NCBI RefSeq assembly: GCF_000317435.1 | Contig: NC_019727.1 | Location: 1 to 64,000, forward strand | DNA length: 64,000 nt | Direction: 5' to 3' | From: Calothrix sp. PCC 6303 | GTDB lineage: Bacteria > Cyanobacteriota > Cyanobacteriia > Cyanobacteriales > Nostocaceae | In this document: positions 8,331-17,731 of the stretch, one piece after another | How positions within the stretch are numbered: the first letter of the stretch is position 1 | Layout of the letters: each line of letters opens with the position of its first letter | Made by a program: the position numbers and the translations under genes | The notes under the pieces: model-generated | What the model was told of the DNA's origin: nothing | Databases searched by the model: none | The model's input: only the letters and a program-made list of their open reading frames with translations

Positions 8331-10103
8331 GAGTGCGGCTCTTTTAGTAAGACAGGAAATGTAGTTTAGACAGGTATTGGAAGGGGTGAAGGGGTAATAG
8401 GGCAACGGGCTTTAGCAACTCGCTTCATCAAGGGAATTGCACCTTGATACAGAGCAAGATGATTGCGTTTATGCTCTTGGTGTAAATGGAAGCGCCAATA
8501 CTTATCCCAATCCCCGCTAATATACAAAGAACGAAGCCGTAAAACAGCCTCGGCACCAGCTAGACTCCATCTGGCACCAGTAATATCCATCCGATCTTTA
8601 ATCAGATGACGGCAAGCACCTTCGATAACTCCGGTAGCAATTGGCAACCCAGCTTTTAAATAATCATGGTATTTGAGATATTCGCGGTTGTTGAGCAAAT
8701 ATCTGGCACAGTTATCCACAGGTTTGCGTTCTTGGGGTGTGAGTTTACGTTTTGTCGCGCTTGTTCGCATCCCAGAAGCAACATCACTGGATTTCCCCTC
8801 AAGGATAGACTTCAAACGTTTCGTAACCCAGGCTTCGGCTTGTTTATCCGTACTGGAATAAAATACAAATGCTGCTTTCCACAAATACTCAATCACATGG
8901 ATAATATCCAGGACAATAGTCAGTTCGAGGTGATGTTTTTTGGCAAATTTCTTCATCAACGATAATTGTTGCTTATTACCATCGACCAAGGCACAAAAGC
9001 GTTTTTGCCGATCTGGATCACGATGCAATGCCTCATCGAAAGCCTCTTTAATGACGACTTCTGGTTCCTTGGCAACAGAAGCCCAAACCCTTTTCCCAAT
9101 AGGTTTAGGACGCTTTATTTTCTTATCCTCATCGGATGGGTTAACTATTTGCTCAACTGTACGAACAAACGGGTTGATTGTGTAAACTGAAGCTACCGTT
9201 GCCATTCGTTTGGCATTGGCCTTTTCTCCTTTGGTTAAACGCTTATCTAACTTCTTGCTGGAAGCTTGCGCTCGTTTTTGGGTTTGGGGACGTAAATCCT
9301 CTGTACGCACCGCCACTTCGACACTGGGCACAGCCCGTGTCGAGTGGCTCACAATCACACCTTTCCCATCTGCACTGATTACAACAATTTCTCCTATTTC
9401 CTCAACTTGTACCGCTTCTGCCTGTTGATATGTGTAGAAATCATCAAAATCGACAGCGCTCTGGTACGCTAGTTCTTCTGCTTGCCGTTTACCAATTTTG
9501 GCTGCTGTTGTTTTTTCGATAATATCCACTGTTTCCCTAAATCCTGAACGAGCTACTTCCACTGCTACTCGTTGTCTTAATCCGTGAGAATATTGTTCTG
9601 CTGGTAGGTTTAGCTCTGCATCTAATGGAAATAGGGTGTTTATCTTTCTACCTCCGTAACCGATTCGGTTTGCGATTACTGTGCCAAATATTGTTGTTAA
9701 TTTCCTTGACAATTTTTTCTTGTGCGTTCGCTTGGCTTGGTCTTTTCCTACCCACTCAGAATCCGTTTCGTCTTGGCTACGCTTATCAAAGTATCCTTGT
9801 AACAGCCTTCTAAGTAGTTCATATCCATTATCAAGCAACTTACTTTCTATTTCTCCATGCTCCAACCCACAAATACTATCTGAGTCCAGCCAACCAACTA
9901 TTTCTTCAAATAGTTCTCGTGCTTCTTCCCAAAACATCCCTGGATTTGATCTAGATGCTTGCATACGTCCGTACTTATTCCCGTTTTTATCTTTTGACAA
10001 GCAAGGATGCATCTGTTTCATTTTTGGACTGAAACATTACTCTGGTTGACTTGTCTCCTATTACTCTTATACCATACCTTGTGCTACTAAAAGAGTCGCA
10101 CCC
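8331..10103. mobile_element. ISKra4-family insertion sequence, apparently intact
   Basis: A 1773-bp element with 19-bp imperfect terminal inverted repeats (left gagtgcggctcttttagta; right complement gggtgcgactcttttagta). It is flanked by the 9-bp duplication aaagcggat at 8322-8330 and 10104-10112. One transposase gene fills it. The site hit is the parS-like palindrome of the KilA-N/ParB gene. Confidence 0.9.
8366..10021 (-). CDS. ISKra4-family transposase
   Basis: A 551-aa intact transposase. The N-terminal segment MFWEEARELFEEIVGWL and the body agree with ISKra4-type transposases. Candidate DDE residues are Asp in VVISADGKGV (about 218), Asp in CALVDGNKQQ (about 345) and Glu in GVIEGACRHLIKDRM (about 465), followed by ITGARWSLAGAEAVLRLRSL. 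It is transcribed against the host gene it interrupts. The start ATG at 10021 lies 82 bp inside the right terminus. Confidence 0.88.
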   Translation of the reverse strand: MKQMHPCLSKDKNGNKYGRMQASRSNPGMFWEEARELFEEIVGWLDSDSICGLEHGEIESKLLDNGYELLRRLLQGYFDKRSQDETDSEWVGKDQAKRTHKKKLSRKLTTIFGTVIANRIGYGGRKINTLFPLDAELNLPAEQYSHGLRQRVAVEVARSGFRETVDIIEKTTAAKIGKRQAEELAYQSAVDFDDFYTYQQAEAVQVEEIGEIVVISADGKGVIVSHSTRAVPSVEVAVRTEDLRPQTQKRAQASSKKLDKRLTKGEKANAKRMATVASVYTINPFVRTVEQIVNPSDEDKKIKRPKPIGKRVWASVAKEPEVVIKEAFDEALHRDPDRQKRFCALVDGNKQQLSLMKKFAKKHHLELTIVLDIIHVIEYLWKAAFVFYSSTDKQAEAWVTKRLKSILEGKSSDVASGMRTSATKRKLTPQERKPVDNCARYLLNNREYLKYHDYLKAGLPIATGVIEGACRHLIKDRMDITGARWSLAGAEAVLRLRSLYISGDWDKYWRFHLHQEHKRNHLALYQGAIPLMKRVAKARCPITPSPLPIPV

Positions 10104-10658
10104 AAAGCGGATAATGTTATTCTCCCAAAAGATATTGAGATAGTAAATAATGTATTTGCTTCTATTGGTAGGCTTTCCGCCGAATCATTCCGAGCAAATC
10201 GTCTCCCCTTATTAAACCTTCCTGGTGATATTCAACAAGCATTGGCATCGGGGACAATCGAGTATACCAAAGCCCGTGCGATCGCACGAGTCAAATTAGA
10301 GTCACAGCGATCGCAGTTACTTGATGAAACTATAAATCAAAATCTGTCGCTAACTCAAATCAAAGAGATAATTCAAGGGTTGGAATCATCTGAGAAGAAA
10401 GAAATATCACCAGAAAAAGTTGCTAGCCAACGGGTTGCGAATATCGGTAAGCGGCTTAAGGAAGCGAAGGTATGGGATGATGTCAAAAAGCGCAAGAAGT
10501 TGGAAAAATTGTTGGGTGATATTGAAAAACTACTGGATGAGCCTAATATTAATGACTGATTATTTTATAAGTTGCTCAACACTGTTAAATCCTCAAAACA
10601 GTGGAATTAATTAGGGACAGGAATTTACTGAACTTTTGTTCTTGCATTTTTTGGAAAA

Positions 10659-13600
10659 TCAAACATAAACCCTTGACGAAACAATTCGATTTTCCGCATC
10701 TAGTGTAAAGTCATAGGTATTTAAAAAATCAGGTTGCCAATTTTCAGGCTTCTGGCAAATTGCTAATGGAACTCCTGCTAGGTCAAACCATTGTATTTCG
10801 TTCCCAACCTCTACTGGTACTACCCTCCAATTTTTACTTGGAGCTTTGCTGAAATCTTTAAGCAAATTGACATCTATTTTCTTGGGAGGTTTGGGGGTTG
10901 GTAAATGTCGTTCAACATCGGAAAATGATTGCTCTGTCCAATTTCTAATGTTGACCGCATTAAGATATTCATTTGGTTCTAGTTCTCGCTCGCTAATGTA
11001 TTGGTAGTAAGTTTGCGCTAATTCCTCAGCTTGTTTGCGAGTTGTTACATCTTCTACTTTAGCAAGCAAATATGCAGCTACTGGGTCTAAAGTTCCCCAT
11101 ACAATAAGTTCTTTCATCCAAAAAACAATCCAAGGTAGTCCGGTTTGTGACCAATTTTCGAGGGATGATTCAACTAACTCACCACCAAAAGCTTCATCGA
11201 TTGCAAGTGCAATAATACTTCCTAAACCCCAGTTAAACCGATATGTAAAATTTTGACTAATATATGAATGCCATTTTGAAACTTGCTTTGCTGTAGGCTT
11301 TTTAGCTGCTGTATTAGGGTCAAGCCACCACCTTAGTATTTCATTCCAAGAAATCTTGCCAGATGATTCTTCAAGTTTGAATTTAGATAAAGTAGCTAAA
11401 TTACTAACTATATTTTCGATATACTTCAAGCGTTGCTCTACTGTCCAAATAGCATAATCTCCACCCGTATTAAATATTTCTTTGAGTTTAGGGTAAAGAG
11501 TTAAAAGTTGATTTCCATCACGGGGTGGTAAACTAGTGCGATATAAGCGCCGACGTTGCGAAACATCTCTATAAATTTCTGTTTTTAGTGCTTTCCCGCG
11601 TTTAATAAATAAGTTTCCTAACCTTTCTTGTTCGATACTAGCGTAATGGGCAAAGCTTCGTTGCCAAATTTTTTGTAGTTGTTCTTCTAACTCATTAGGG
11701 CTTAAATCTTTTGCTTTTAGCTGCTCGATTTCAACAATAACGGCTAGTAAAATACTATCTAATGAATCTAAAGTTTCAATAGCTGATGATTCTGCTTCAG
11801 AAAGATTATTACCATAAGAAAGTGGTGCTGTTTGTTCCAGCCAGGTTATGAAATTATCATCATAAAAATTATTTTCGCCGAAAGTTGCTTCTGGTAAAGT
11901 AAACAAAATATCTTCTAAATTAGGAAGAGAAATATGTCGCCATTGTTCTTCTAAATTAAGTAATAATTGCGCTAAGGGACTTTGGGGATTATATATTTTG
12001 TCGCTAGGGTTATCTTGTATAGTTAAATCATTTACAAGGGAACGATATTGATTACGAATTTTTGTTGACTTTTGTCTTTCCTTATTGTCTTTTATTTGCT
12101 CTATAGATTCTGTTGCTGGTAAGATAACTAAACTACGTCCTTCTGTTCCAAATCCAGGTCTCCCAGCCCTACCAACTAGATTACTAAATTCACTAGAATT
12201 AATATCTACATATTTCTCATCATTTCTTGACCAGCGTTGTAAGTTGGGAATTAGTACTGTTTCAAAAGGAAGATTAACGCCTTCAGAAAGCGTAGAAGTA
12301 GCTAAAACGAGATGTATGATTCTCTCATTTATTAAATCGATGAGTAATCTAGCCATTAAACCAGGCATTTTTCCATGATGTACAACAATACCTTTATTTA
12401 GTAATTGATATTCGCGGGAATTTTTACCAAAATAGTCCTCACAAGACTGTAAACATTTCTCCCAAAGCTCAATTTTTTTTGCTTCTAAAGGCACTTGAAA
12501 GAATAGAGGCTTTTGTACATTTGCCCAATCTTTCTTTAATAAATTTAGAAAATCTTCAGCATATCCGCCAATTTGCTGTGTTATTGAAATCAGTACTGCT
12601 CGTTGCTGTCCTTTTTCATTTGGTGCAGCTAGATGCATACCAGCCCAAAAAAGATAGGGACGAAGCCGTTTTCCAGGACTTTGTTCTCTTTCTAACTTGC
12701 CAGCAGGGGGATATGCTTGAAAAGGACGTGGAATAAAAGGTGTATTATTTTCACCACCTTCTTGAAATTCTAATCGTCTACCATCAAGTAAGTCATAGCG
12801 TATTTCAAATCCTCTTCCTGGTTTACATTCAAGCCGCCCTATTAATTGGCGTGTACTTCTGTAATATGTCTTTGCGGGGCTAGCGTTGGTTTGATTTTCT
12901 ATCCAGCTTGCTAATGCACCTTCTGTTTCTGAAGCAACAGCAGATAGCGCAATAATTCGACTGTGATTTTGTTCTACATAAGTAAATAGTCTTGCACCCA
13001 GTGATTCTAAACGTAAAGCTCTATTCTCAGCTTTTTGCAAAGAATCTTTATTTCCATCAAATTGAACTGCGTGGGCTTCATCAATAATAATAAGGGATAC
13101 TCTACGGATAAATAGAGGTCCTAAAAATTTCATTAAAGCTTCCGCTTTTTCGTAAGTACAAATTAAAACTGTTGGCTTATCTGATGTTAGCCATGCATCC
13201 GTTGGACCCCAGTCAGTCCCTCCATATAAACCTGTGACTATGACATTTTTATTAGTAGTACGATTTAAAACACGGGAAAGATTTGATTCTACTTCTGTAG
13301 CTAGTGCTTTACTTGGTACTAAGTAAAGTACCAAAGGAAAAGGGCTACTCAAATTGTTAGAATTGTTTGTTTTAAAAAATAAGCTTTGCAAAATAGCTAT
13401 TTCAGCTATCCTTGTTTTTCCAGAACCTGTAGGGGTACAAAGTGCAAATGATTCTGCTGTTGCTAGTCGCTCAATTCCACAAATTTGAGAACGCCATGCT
13501 AAAGCTTTACGATTTTGGTAGCTTTGCCGCAAATAACGCTCCAAAAAATCGCCGCCATTTTGAGTAATAGTCGAAGAAAGTGCTTCTATATTTTTTCGTA

Positions 13601-15362
13601 GAGAAGTTTCTACATATACCGAAGTTACTTCAGCACACAATTTTCCTAAAAGCCAAGAATAAGTATCATGCCCGTGAAGAAGTACCTTAGCAATGCTAGA
13701 AAGTTTCTCAATGGCTTTTTCTAATCTAGGCTCATTTCCCCAGCGCATTTCTGCACATAAAATACCTAGAGAACTAGCAGTTTGGTTAACAATATACTCG
13801 TTAAATTTATGAGATTGTGTATCAGTATCATCCCATAAAAGGCTAGTGTCAGCTTGTACATTTAAAGATAGTGCAGTTGTCCAATGTTTTGTCAGTAGTT
13901 GTAACAAATTGGGAAAATCAGCTTTTAGTAAAGAACGCAAAATTTCTGACTCGATTCCTTCTATTGCGTCTTCATTAAGTAAACCAGCAGCCCTAGCGGG
14001 ATAACCAGCAAGTTCATATATAGCTGCTGCTAATAAGCGAATTGGTAAATTATTTGGGTTTAGTTGGGGATGAGATAACCATTCAAATATCTCGCCAGCA
14101 CGTAGCATCCCGTTACGCCAATCAGTTTCTCCAGCTTCTCGCTTTATAAATGCAGCTTCTATAAGACGTATAGCATCATTTAATCGCTCACCTGCTTCAT
14201 CTTCTCGCCACCCTTTTAATCCATCTGTTCCTGCGCGAAGTCTGGTATGTTGGCTATAAAGTTTTGCGATCGCTGGTGTCAGTGTGCTACCCGCCAAACT
14301 ATTTTGTACTTCTGTCGCTAAAGCAATGACCTCGTTACTTGGTTGAGCCATTTCATTTTGCAGACTTTCTCCTTCTACTATGACATCAGATTTTGCCTTT
14401 GTAACCTCCAAATCATCTGGTTCTTGAACTATCTGGGCGGAAACATTTGTTGAAAGTATGATACTTGTTTGTGGAACATATACTGCTTTAATAAGATTCT
14501 CAACATCATGAAGATGGATTTCAACAGCTTCGAGTCTTCTTCCACTTGTATAATTTTCGTGCGCTTTGTCGGTAGATATCCAGGCTTTCCTTTGTCTCTT
14601 TGCACTAGGATGCTCACCACATATATAACTAACTAAATCGCAACGTTCATAATTTTTCTTAACTTTCTGTAACCACAAAACCCGTAGAGCATTAACCCAT
14701 TCATTTGAAACAATATCATCATAATCTTGCAATATTTCAATTAGTTGTGGAATATCAACTGGCTTTATATTAACTGCACTTGCTTTTTCATGCGCCTCGC
14801 TAATCATGTTAGTTTTATGATTAGCTGTACATTTAGCTTCGCAAGCCAAAGAACTAATAATTACTCCTTCACTGTTACGCCGAAAAGCAAGACAATCATC
14901 ACCTGTACGTCCAGGTCGCTTTTTTGCCGTTTCTCCTGTTTGATTTAAAAACTCTAAATGTTGAAATTCAACAACATGCACTCGAAAAAGGAAAACAGGA
15001 ACTTCCCAGTCCTCTTCACCAAAAGGAGCAAAGTTTTCTGCGATAATTCCTGCAAATATCTCTCCAAAATACCCCTTAAGAGATTGGAGATGAAGACGTT
15101 CGGGATAACCTTCAGTTGGGTCTATTGCAGAGCTATTTTCAAATGGTGCAAGAGAATTTCCTGCTAATTTACGAAGGCGATATCGAGCATCATCATGAGC
15201 TTTTTGAACTATTGATATTAATTCATCAAGAATTAAATCTCGTTGGCTTAGATTTTCTTTTATCAGTCGATGTATATATCGTTTATCTTCAGATTCGCTA
15301 ACTGAGTCTGATAACCAGCTTGATATTCTGTTAAACTTAGTGATTTTTCGCCTTTCTTCCAT
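10659..15362 (-). CDS. Nuclease-helicase fusion, Hachiman (HamA-HamB)-like single-protein defence candidate
   Basis: A 1567-aa protein with two recognisable parts. Residues about 85-300 resemble the DUF1837/HamA nuclease: GYFGEIFAGI (Glu101), GRTGDDCLAF (Asp155/156) and CEAKC (Glu175-x-Lys177) form a PD-(D/E)XK-type active site. After a helical middle region comes a superfamily 2, Ski2-type helicase: Walker A CTPTGSGKTR (about 645), DEAH box IIIDEAHAV (about 760), motif III SAVAS, motif V ATSTLSEGVNLPF (about 1030) and motif VI NLVGRAGRPGFG (about 1066). A long C-terminal helical extension follows. In Hachiman, HamA and HamB are separate genes; here both activities lie on one chain. The gene stands alone between AT-rich flanks beside the partition locus. 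The helicase call is firm. The Hachiman label rests on motif order, and a DISARM-like or uncharacterised helicase-nuclease system is possible. Confidence 0.72.
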   Translation of the reverse strand: MEERRKITKFNRISSWLSDSVSESEDKRYIHRLIKENLSQRDLILDELISIVQKAHDDARYRLRKLAGNSLAPFENSSAIDPTEGYPERLHLQSLKGYFGEIFAGIIAENFAPFGEEDWEVPVFLFRVHVVEFQHLEFLNQTGETAKKRPGRTGDDCLAFRRNSEGVIISSLACEAKCTANHKTNMISEAHEKASAVNIKPVDIPQLIEILQDYDDIVSNEWVNALRVLWLQKVKKNYERCDLVSYICGEHPSAKRQRKAWISTDKAHENYTSGRRLEAVEIHLHDVENLIKAVYVPQTSIILSTNVSAQIVQEPDDLEVTKAKSDVIVEGESLQNEMAQPSNEVIALATEVQNSLAGSTLTPAIAKLYSQHTRLRAGTDGLKGWREDEAGERLNDAIRLIEAAFIKREAGETDWRNGMLRAGEIFEWLSHPQLNPNNLPIRLLAAAIYELAGYPARAAGLLNEDAIEGIESEILRSLLKADFPNLLQLLTKHWTTALSLNVQADTSLLWDDTDTQSHKFNEYIVNQTASSLGILCAEMRWGNEPRLEKAIEKLSSIAKVLLHGHDTYSWLLGKLCAEVTSVYVETSLRKNIEALSSTITQNGGDFLERYLRQSYQNRKALAWRSQICGIERLATAESFALCTPTGSGKTRIAEIAILQSLFFKTNNSNNLSSPFPLVLYLVPSKALATEVESNLSRVLNRTTNKNVIVTGLYGGTDWGPTDAWLTSDKPTVLICTYEKAEALMKFLGPLFIRRVSLIIIDEAHAVQFDGNKDSLQKAENRALRLESLGARLFTYVEQNHSRIIALSAVASETEGALASWIENQTNASPAKTYYRSTRQLIGRLECKPGRGFEIRYDLLDGRRLEFQEGGENNTPFIPRPFQAYPPAGKLEREQSPGKRLRPYLFWAGMHLAAPNEKGQQRAVLISITQQIGGYAEDFLNLLKKDWANVQKPLFFQVPLEAKKIELWEKCLQSCEDYFGKNSREYQLLNKGIVVHHGKMPGLMARLLIDLINERIIHLVLATSTLSEGVNLPFETVLIPNLQRWSRNDEKYVDINSSEFSNLVGRAGRPGFGTEGRSLVILPATESIEQIKDNKERQKSTKIRNQYRSLVNDLTIQDNPSDKIYNPQSPLAQLLLNLEEQWRHISLPNLEDILFTLPEATFGENNFYDDNFITWLEQTAPLSYGNNLSEAESSAIETLDSLDSILLAVIVEIEQLKAKDLSPNELEEQLQKIWQRSFAHYASIEQERLGNLFIKRGKALKTEIYRDVSQRRRLYRTSLPPRDGNQLLTLYPKLKEIFNTGGDYAIWTVEQRLKYIENIVSNLATLSKFKLEESSGKISWNEILRWWLDPNTAAKKPTAKQVSKWHSYISQNFTYRFNWGLGSIIALAIDEAFGGELVESSLENWSQTGLPWIVFWMKELIVWGTLDPVAAYLLAKVEDVTTRKQAEELAQTYYQYISERELEPNEYLNAVNIRNWTEQSFSDVERHLPTPKPPKKIDVNLLKDFSKAPSKNWRVVPVEVGNEIQWFDLAGVPLAICQKPENWQPDFLNTYDFTLDAENRIVSSRVYV

Positions 15363-15935
15363 TAAATATACTCTTTGGTGTTAATCAGATTTACGATACA
15401 AGTCTTTAACTCAGAAAAATCTGTATAAAATGTTAAATATAATACTATAAAAATAATTGCACAACTAAATAATGCCATAAATACTAGAGGACTTAATGTA
15501 TTTATAGTTGATTTAAATACATTATTGTACTTTAAAATACTGACTTTGATTATCTATAGGCTTTATAGCCTAACAGATTAAATATATACTCTCGAAAAAA
15601 TGTATTAATTAATACTATTTGAAGATAGAGGTATTAATTTTTAAGCCAACAACGATATATTACGGAGATACGCGATCGCGTTCTTCCATCACTTCGGTAA
15701 GATAATAATCTAGAAGTCTTACTATAAAAGCTTTTTGCTAAAAAGTGATAATTTTTATATTTGGAACGAAAATAAAGCCTCAAACCAGCTTGCTATATGA
15801 GGTCTAAAAATCACGTTCGATTTTTAGCTAGCGAGAGTGGCTGAAGAGCATTAACACATTTAGCGATCGCACAGACTTACTGATTATCAAACATTCCTAC
15901 CTTACTCTCCCCTCGCACTTACCAACAAGAGGCAA
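15363..15935. other. AT-rich intergenic region
   Basis: This 573-bp region has no supported gene. It includes the promoter side of the nuclease-helicase gene and HIP1-like gcgatcgc sites near 15673 and 15863. No clear repeat or RNA structure was recognised. Confidence 0.5.
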
Positions 15936-16346
15936 TTAACCAAAAAGTTTACCTATCTCAGTAGCCGTCACCTTTCCCTCAATCAAACTGGAATCCTCTT
16001 CCTCAACCTGATTAGATACCTCTTTCAAGCTACCACCAGCAATCGTCAACGGTGTGGCAACAGCATACACAGCATCCAACCCCAAAGCCAGCGCCATCAC
16101 ACCAAAATGCTTATCCGCCATATCTCGTGCTATCAAAAAAGTAGAACTTAACTTATTCGACGTAGGTTTATTAGCTTCCAAGCGTGCGTATGGCAGAAAA
16201 GCCATCACCAGAATCTCCCCTATTTTCCGAGTTGCTTCTTCCTTATCTAAACCGTTGAGATAATCGGCTACCTCTGCAAGTGGCGTTCCCTCGTAAGGTT
16301 GAAGACGGAAACTTAAACTTTTACGTACCCTGTTATTTTTTGGCAT
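15936..16346 (-). CDS. Small protein paired with ParM-like gene (ParR-type adaptor candidate)
   Basis: 136 aa. The basic start MPKNNRVRKSLSFRLQPYEGTPL resembles the ribbon strand of a ribbon-helix-helix protein, and an alpha-helical region follows. It lies 92 bp downstream of the actin-like gene on the same strand, the usual place for the DNA-binding adaptor (ParR) of type II partition systems. The ParR role is inferred from position and basic N-terminus; no family was recognised with certainty. The gap to the upstream gene holds a degenerate 50-bp duplication. Confidence 0.5.
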   Translation of the reverse strand: MPKNNRVRKSLSFRLQPYEGTPLAEVADYLNGLDKEEATRKIGEILVMAFLPYARLEANKPTSNKLSSTFLIARDMADKHFGVMALALGLDAVYAVATPLTIAGGSLKEVSNQVEEEDSSLIEGKVTATEIGKLFG

Positions 16347-16387
16347 TTTCTATTTTTGGTATTCCTAATTTTTGGCATTTGCTAGTT

Positions 16388-16470
16388 GCTAAGAATCGGC
16401 GTTTTCTACCTCCGCATTACAAAAACATTTTCTAGTTTTTAAGAATTAGCGTTTTCTGCCTCTGCAACCA
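16388..16470. repeat. Degenerate 50-bp tandem duplication at the 3' end of the ParM-like gene
   Basis: The stretch 16438-16470, coding for the last residues AEAENANS and stop, is repeated at 16388-16420 with several differences, where it reads AEVENADS and stop on the minus strand. The copy lies outside the gene, so the duplicated stop region is not translated with it. Confidence 0.6.
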
Positions 16471-17731
16471 TATCTTTCAATTGGTCAAACATTCCAAAGC
16501 AATCAATCAAGCGCACAGATTGTTGTCGCCTATCTTGCCAATTAAATTCAAACAAATTCTCAATTTGCTTTTGAATATCCTCAACCCAAACCAAATTGGC
16601 ATGGTCACGAAAATTTCGACTAGTATATGCCGATGCTCTTTTTCCACTTTGACGTGTAGGTGCGCCATACTTAGTATCGGCTTTGCAGTTAAAATATTCC
16701 TCCAATTCCGGCTCCAAAAATGCTGCCGCTCCTCCACCAACAATCACTTCCGAAGGTAGGTGGGGAATATTTTTATCCAACCACTTTTTAATTCGGTTCC
16801 AATAACTGGGTATCGCCAATTGTATCGCTTGGGCTATATCCTCTCGTTCCAATGCTTTCAAACTTTCATCCTTAGCCGTCGCCAAAGAAGCGATCGCTTC
16901 CATTTGACCCCATTCGGGATGCACTGTACATTCATCTCTATAAACCTGGGAGCTTTTCTGGTACAAGCCCTCAAAAATAGCTGCTGCCAATTTATCCCGC
17001 TCCAAACCACTTACCCGACTGCATACGTCATCAAGAAAGGTGGAAAAACCTAACAGGGGACTATCACCCCGTTTAATGGCACCAGCATCAAAATAAATTG
17101 CCGTCACATTCCGATGTCCAAACATCAACACGGCGACTTTATGCTTTTGCAACCAATCCAAACCATTTTGTTTAATTCGGATGGCAGCTAAACCCCCACC
17201 TTCGGGACGGCACTCGAAATGGGATAAATTAACATCCCAAGACTGTCCGCGAAACTTCAAACTTTTGAGCATCAGTTCCAACTGTTCTTCAAAGCGTTTG
17301 CGGTCGTTGTATTCGTTCCAGGGTAGGAGCAAACCCAGGTTGAGATTTACCTTTAAAGATTCTGGATTCCCCCGGCGCTTTTTACCAATATTGTGCTTGG
17401 ACAAGATTGTTCCCACCGCAGCCAGTACCTTGTACAGAGCATTTTCGTACTTGCGTTCAAAAATTCTATCCTGGGGGGCGAACTCGCTGACAAAATCTCC
17501 TACCACAAAAATGTTACTTTTCCACTCCAACCAAGCCTGTTGCTGGGGAGTTGGAGCGCCAACCCACCCTAACTGGTCGAAGTAGCGTTTCAAATCGGAT
17601 TTGCTAATTTGTTCGACACCGGGGGACATCAATAAATATTCGGGAGATTTCCAATCTGAAAATTGATAAATAATCTTGGTTTGAGAACCCCCAACATCCA
17701 CTGCCAGGTAAAGATTGCACGCCTTTGACAT
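16439..17731 (-). CDS. Actin-like plasmid segregation protein (ParM/Alp family)
   Basis: 430 aa with the actin/Hsp70 ATPase signature: phosphate-1 loop LAVDVGGSQTKI near the N-terminus (about 8-19), NLGLLLPWNE in the middle, phosphate-2-like VLMFGHRNVTAIYFD (about 200-215) and the adenosine loop VIVGGGAAAFLEPEL (about 330-345). Such proteins form ATP-driven filaments that push plasmid copies apart. The neighbouring small gene (15936-16346) is the likely DNA-binding partner. A second ParM-like gene of different sequence lies at 28776-29900, and a ParAB system at 5199-7167, so partition is redundant or the replicon is a fusion. Confidence 0.8.
   Translation of the reverse strand: MSKACNLYLAVDVGGSQTKIIYQFSDWKSPEYLLMSPGVEQISKSDLKRYFDQLGWVGAPTPQQQAWLEWKSNIFVVGDFVSEFAPQDRIFERKYENALYKVLAAVGTILSKHNIGKKRRGNPESLKVNLNLGLLLPWNEYNDRKRFEEQLELMLKSLKFRGQSWDVNLSHFECRPEGGGLAAIRIKQNGLDWLQKHKVAVLMFGHRNVTAIYFDAGAIKRGDSPLLGFSTFLDDVCSRVSGLERDKLAAAIFEGLYQKSSQVYRDECTVHPEWGQMEAIASLATAKDESLKALEREDIAQAIQLAIPSYWNRIKKWLDKNIPHLPSEVIVGGGAAAFLEPELEEYFNCKADTKYGAPTRQSGKRASAYTSRNFRDHANLVWVEDIQKQIENLFEFNWQDRRQQSVRLIDCFGMFDQLKDMVAEAENANS

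Larger units (their letters stand above)
7335..10559 (+). pseudogene. KilA-N/ParB fusion gene, interrupted by an ISKra4 element
   Basis: Residues 1-115 from ATG 7335 form a KilA-N domain (GYINLTKMAQ, LNDYLRLSTAKAFID, VQVHKGGNNKTTQGTWGHP, SPEFAVLVSKWV). A ParB N-terminal domain follows (QPRRYFDGQ, IAGERRLRASQIAG, IENLQREDLNVYEE). The frame is cut at codon KKAD by the insertion at 8331-10103. Removing it together with one copy of aaagcggat rejoins the frame to DNVILPKDIEIVNNVFASIGR and the ParB helix-turn-helix/C-terminal region up to 10559. A parS-like palindrome sits exactly at the insertion site (10107-10124). KilA-N is a DNA-binding domain of phages and large viruses, so the intact gene would have been a two-headed DNA-binding partition or regulatory protein. 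A truncated N-terminal product (stop at 8369) may still be made. An in-frame GTG at 7275 is an alternative start. Confidence 0.85.

Noticed and set aside
8666-10049. Several plus-strand open frames of 60-122 codons
   Set aside because: They run antisense through the ISKra4 transposase gene and show no family features or ribosome-binding sites.
11035-15301. Plus-strand and small minus-strand frames inside the nuclease-helicase gene
   Set aside because: Shadows of a clearly coding 1567-codon frame.
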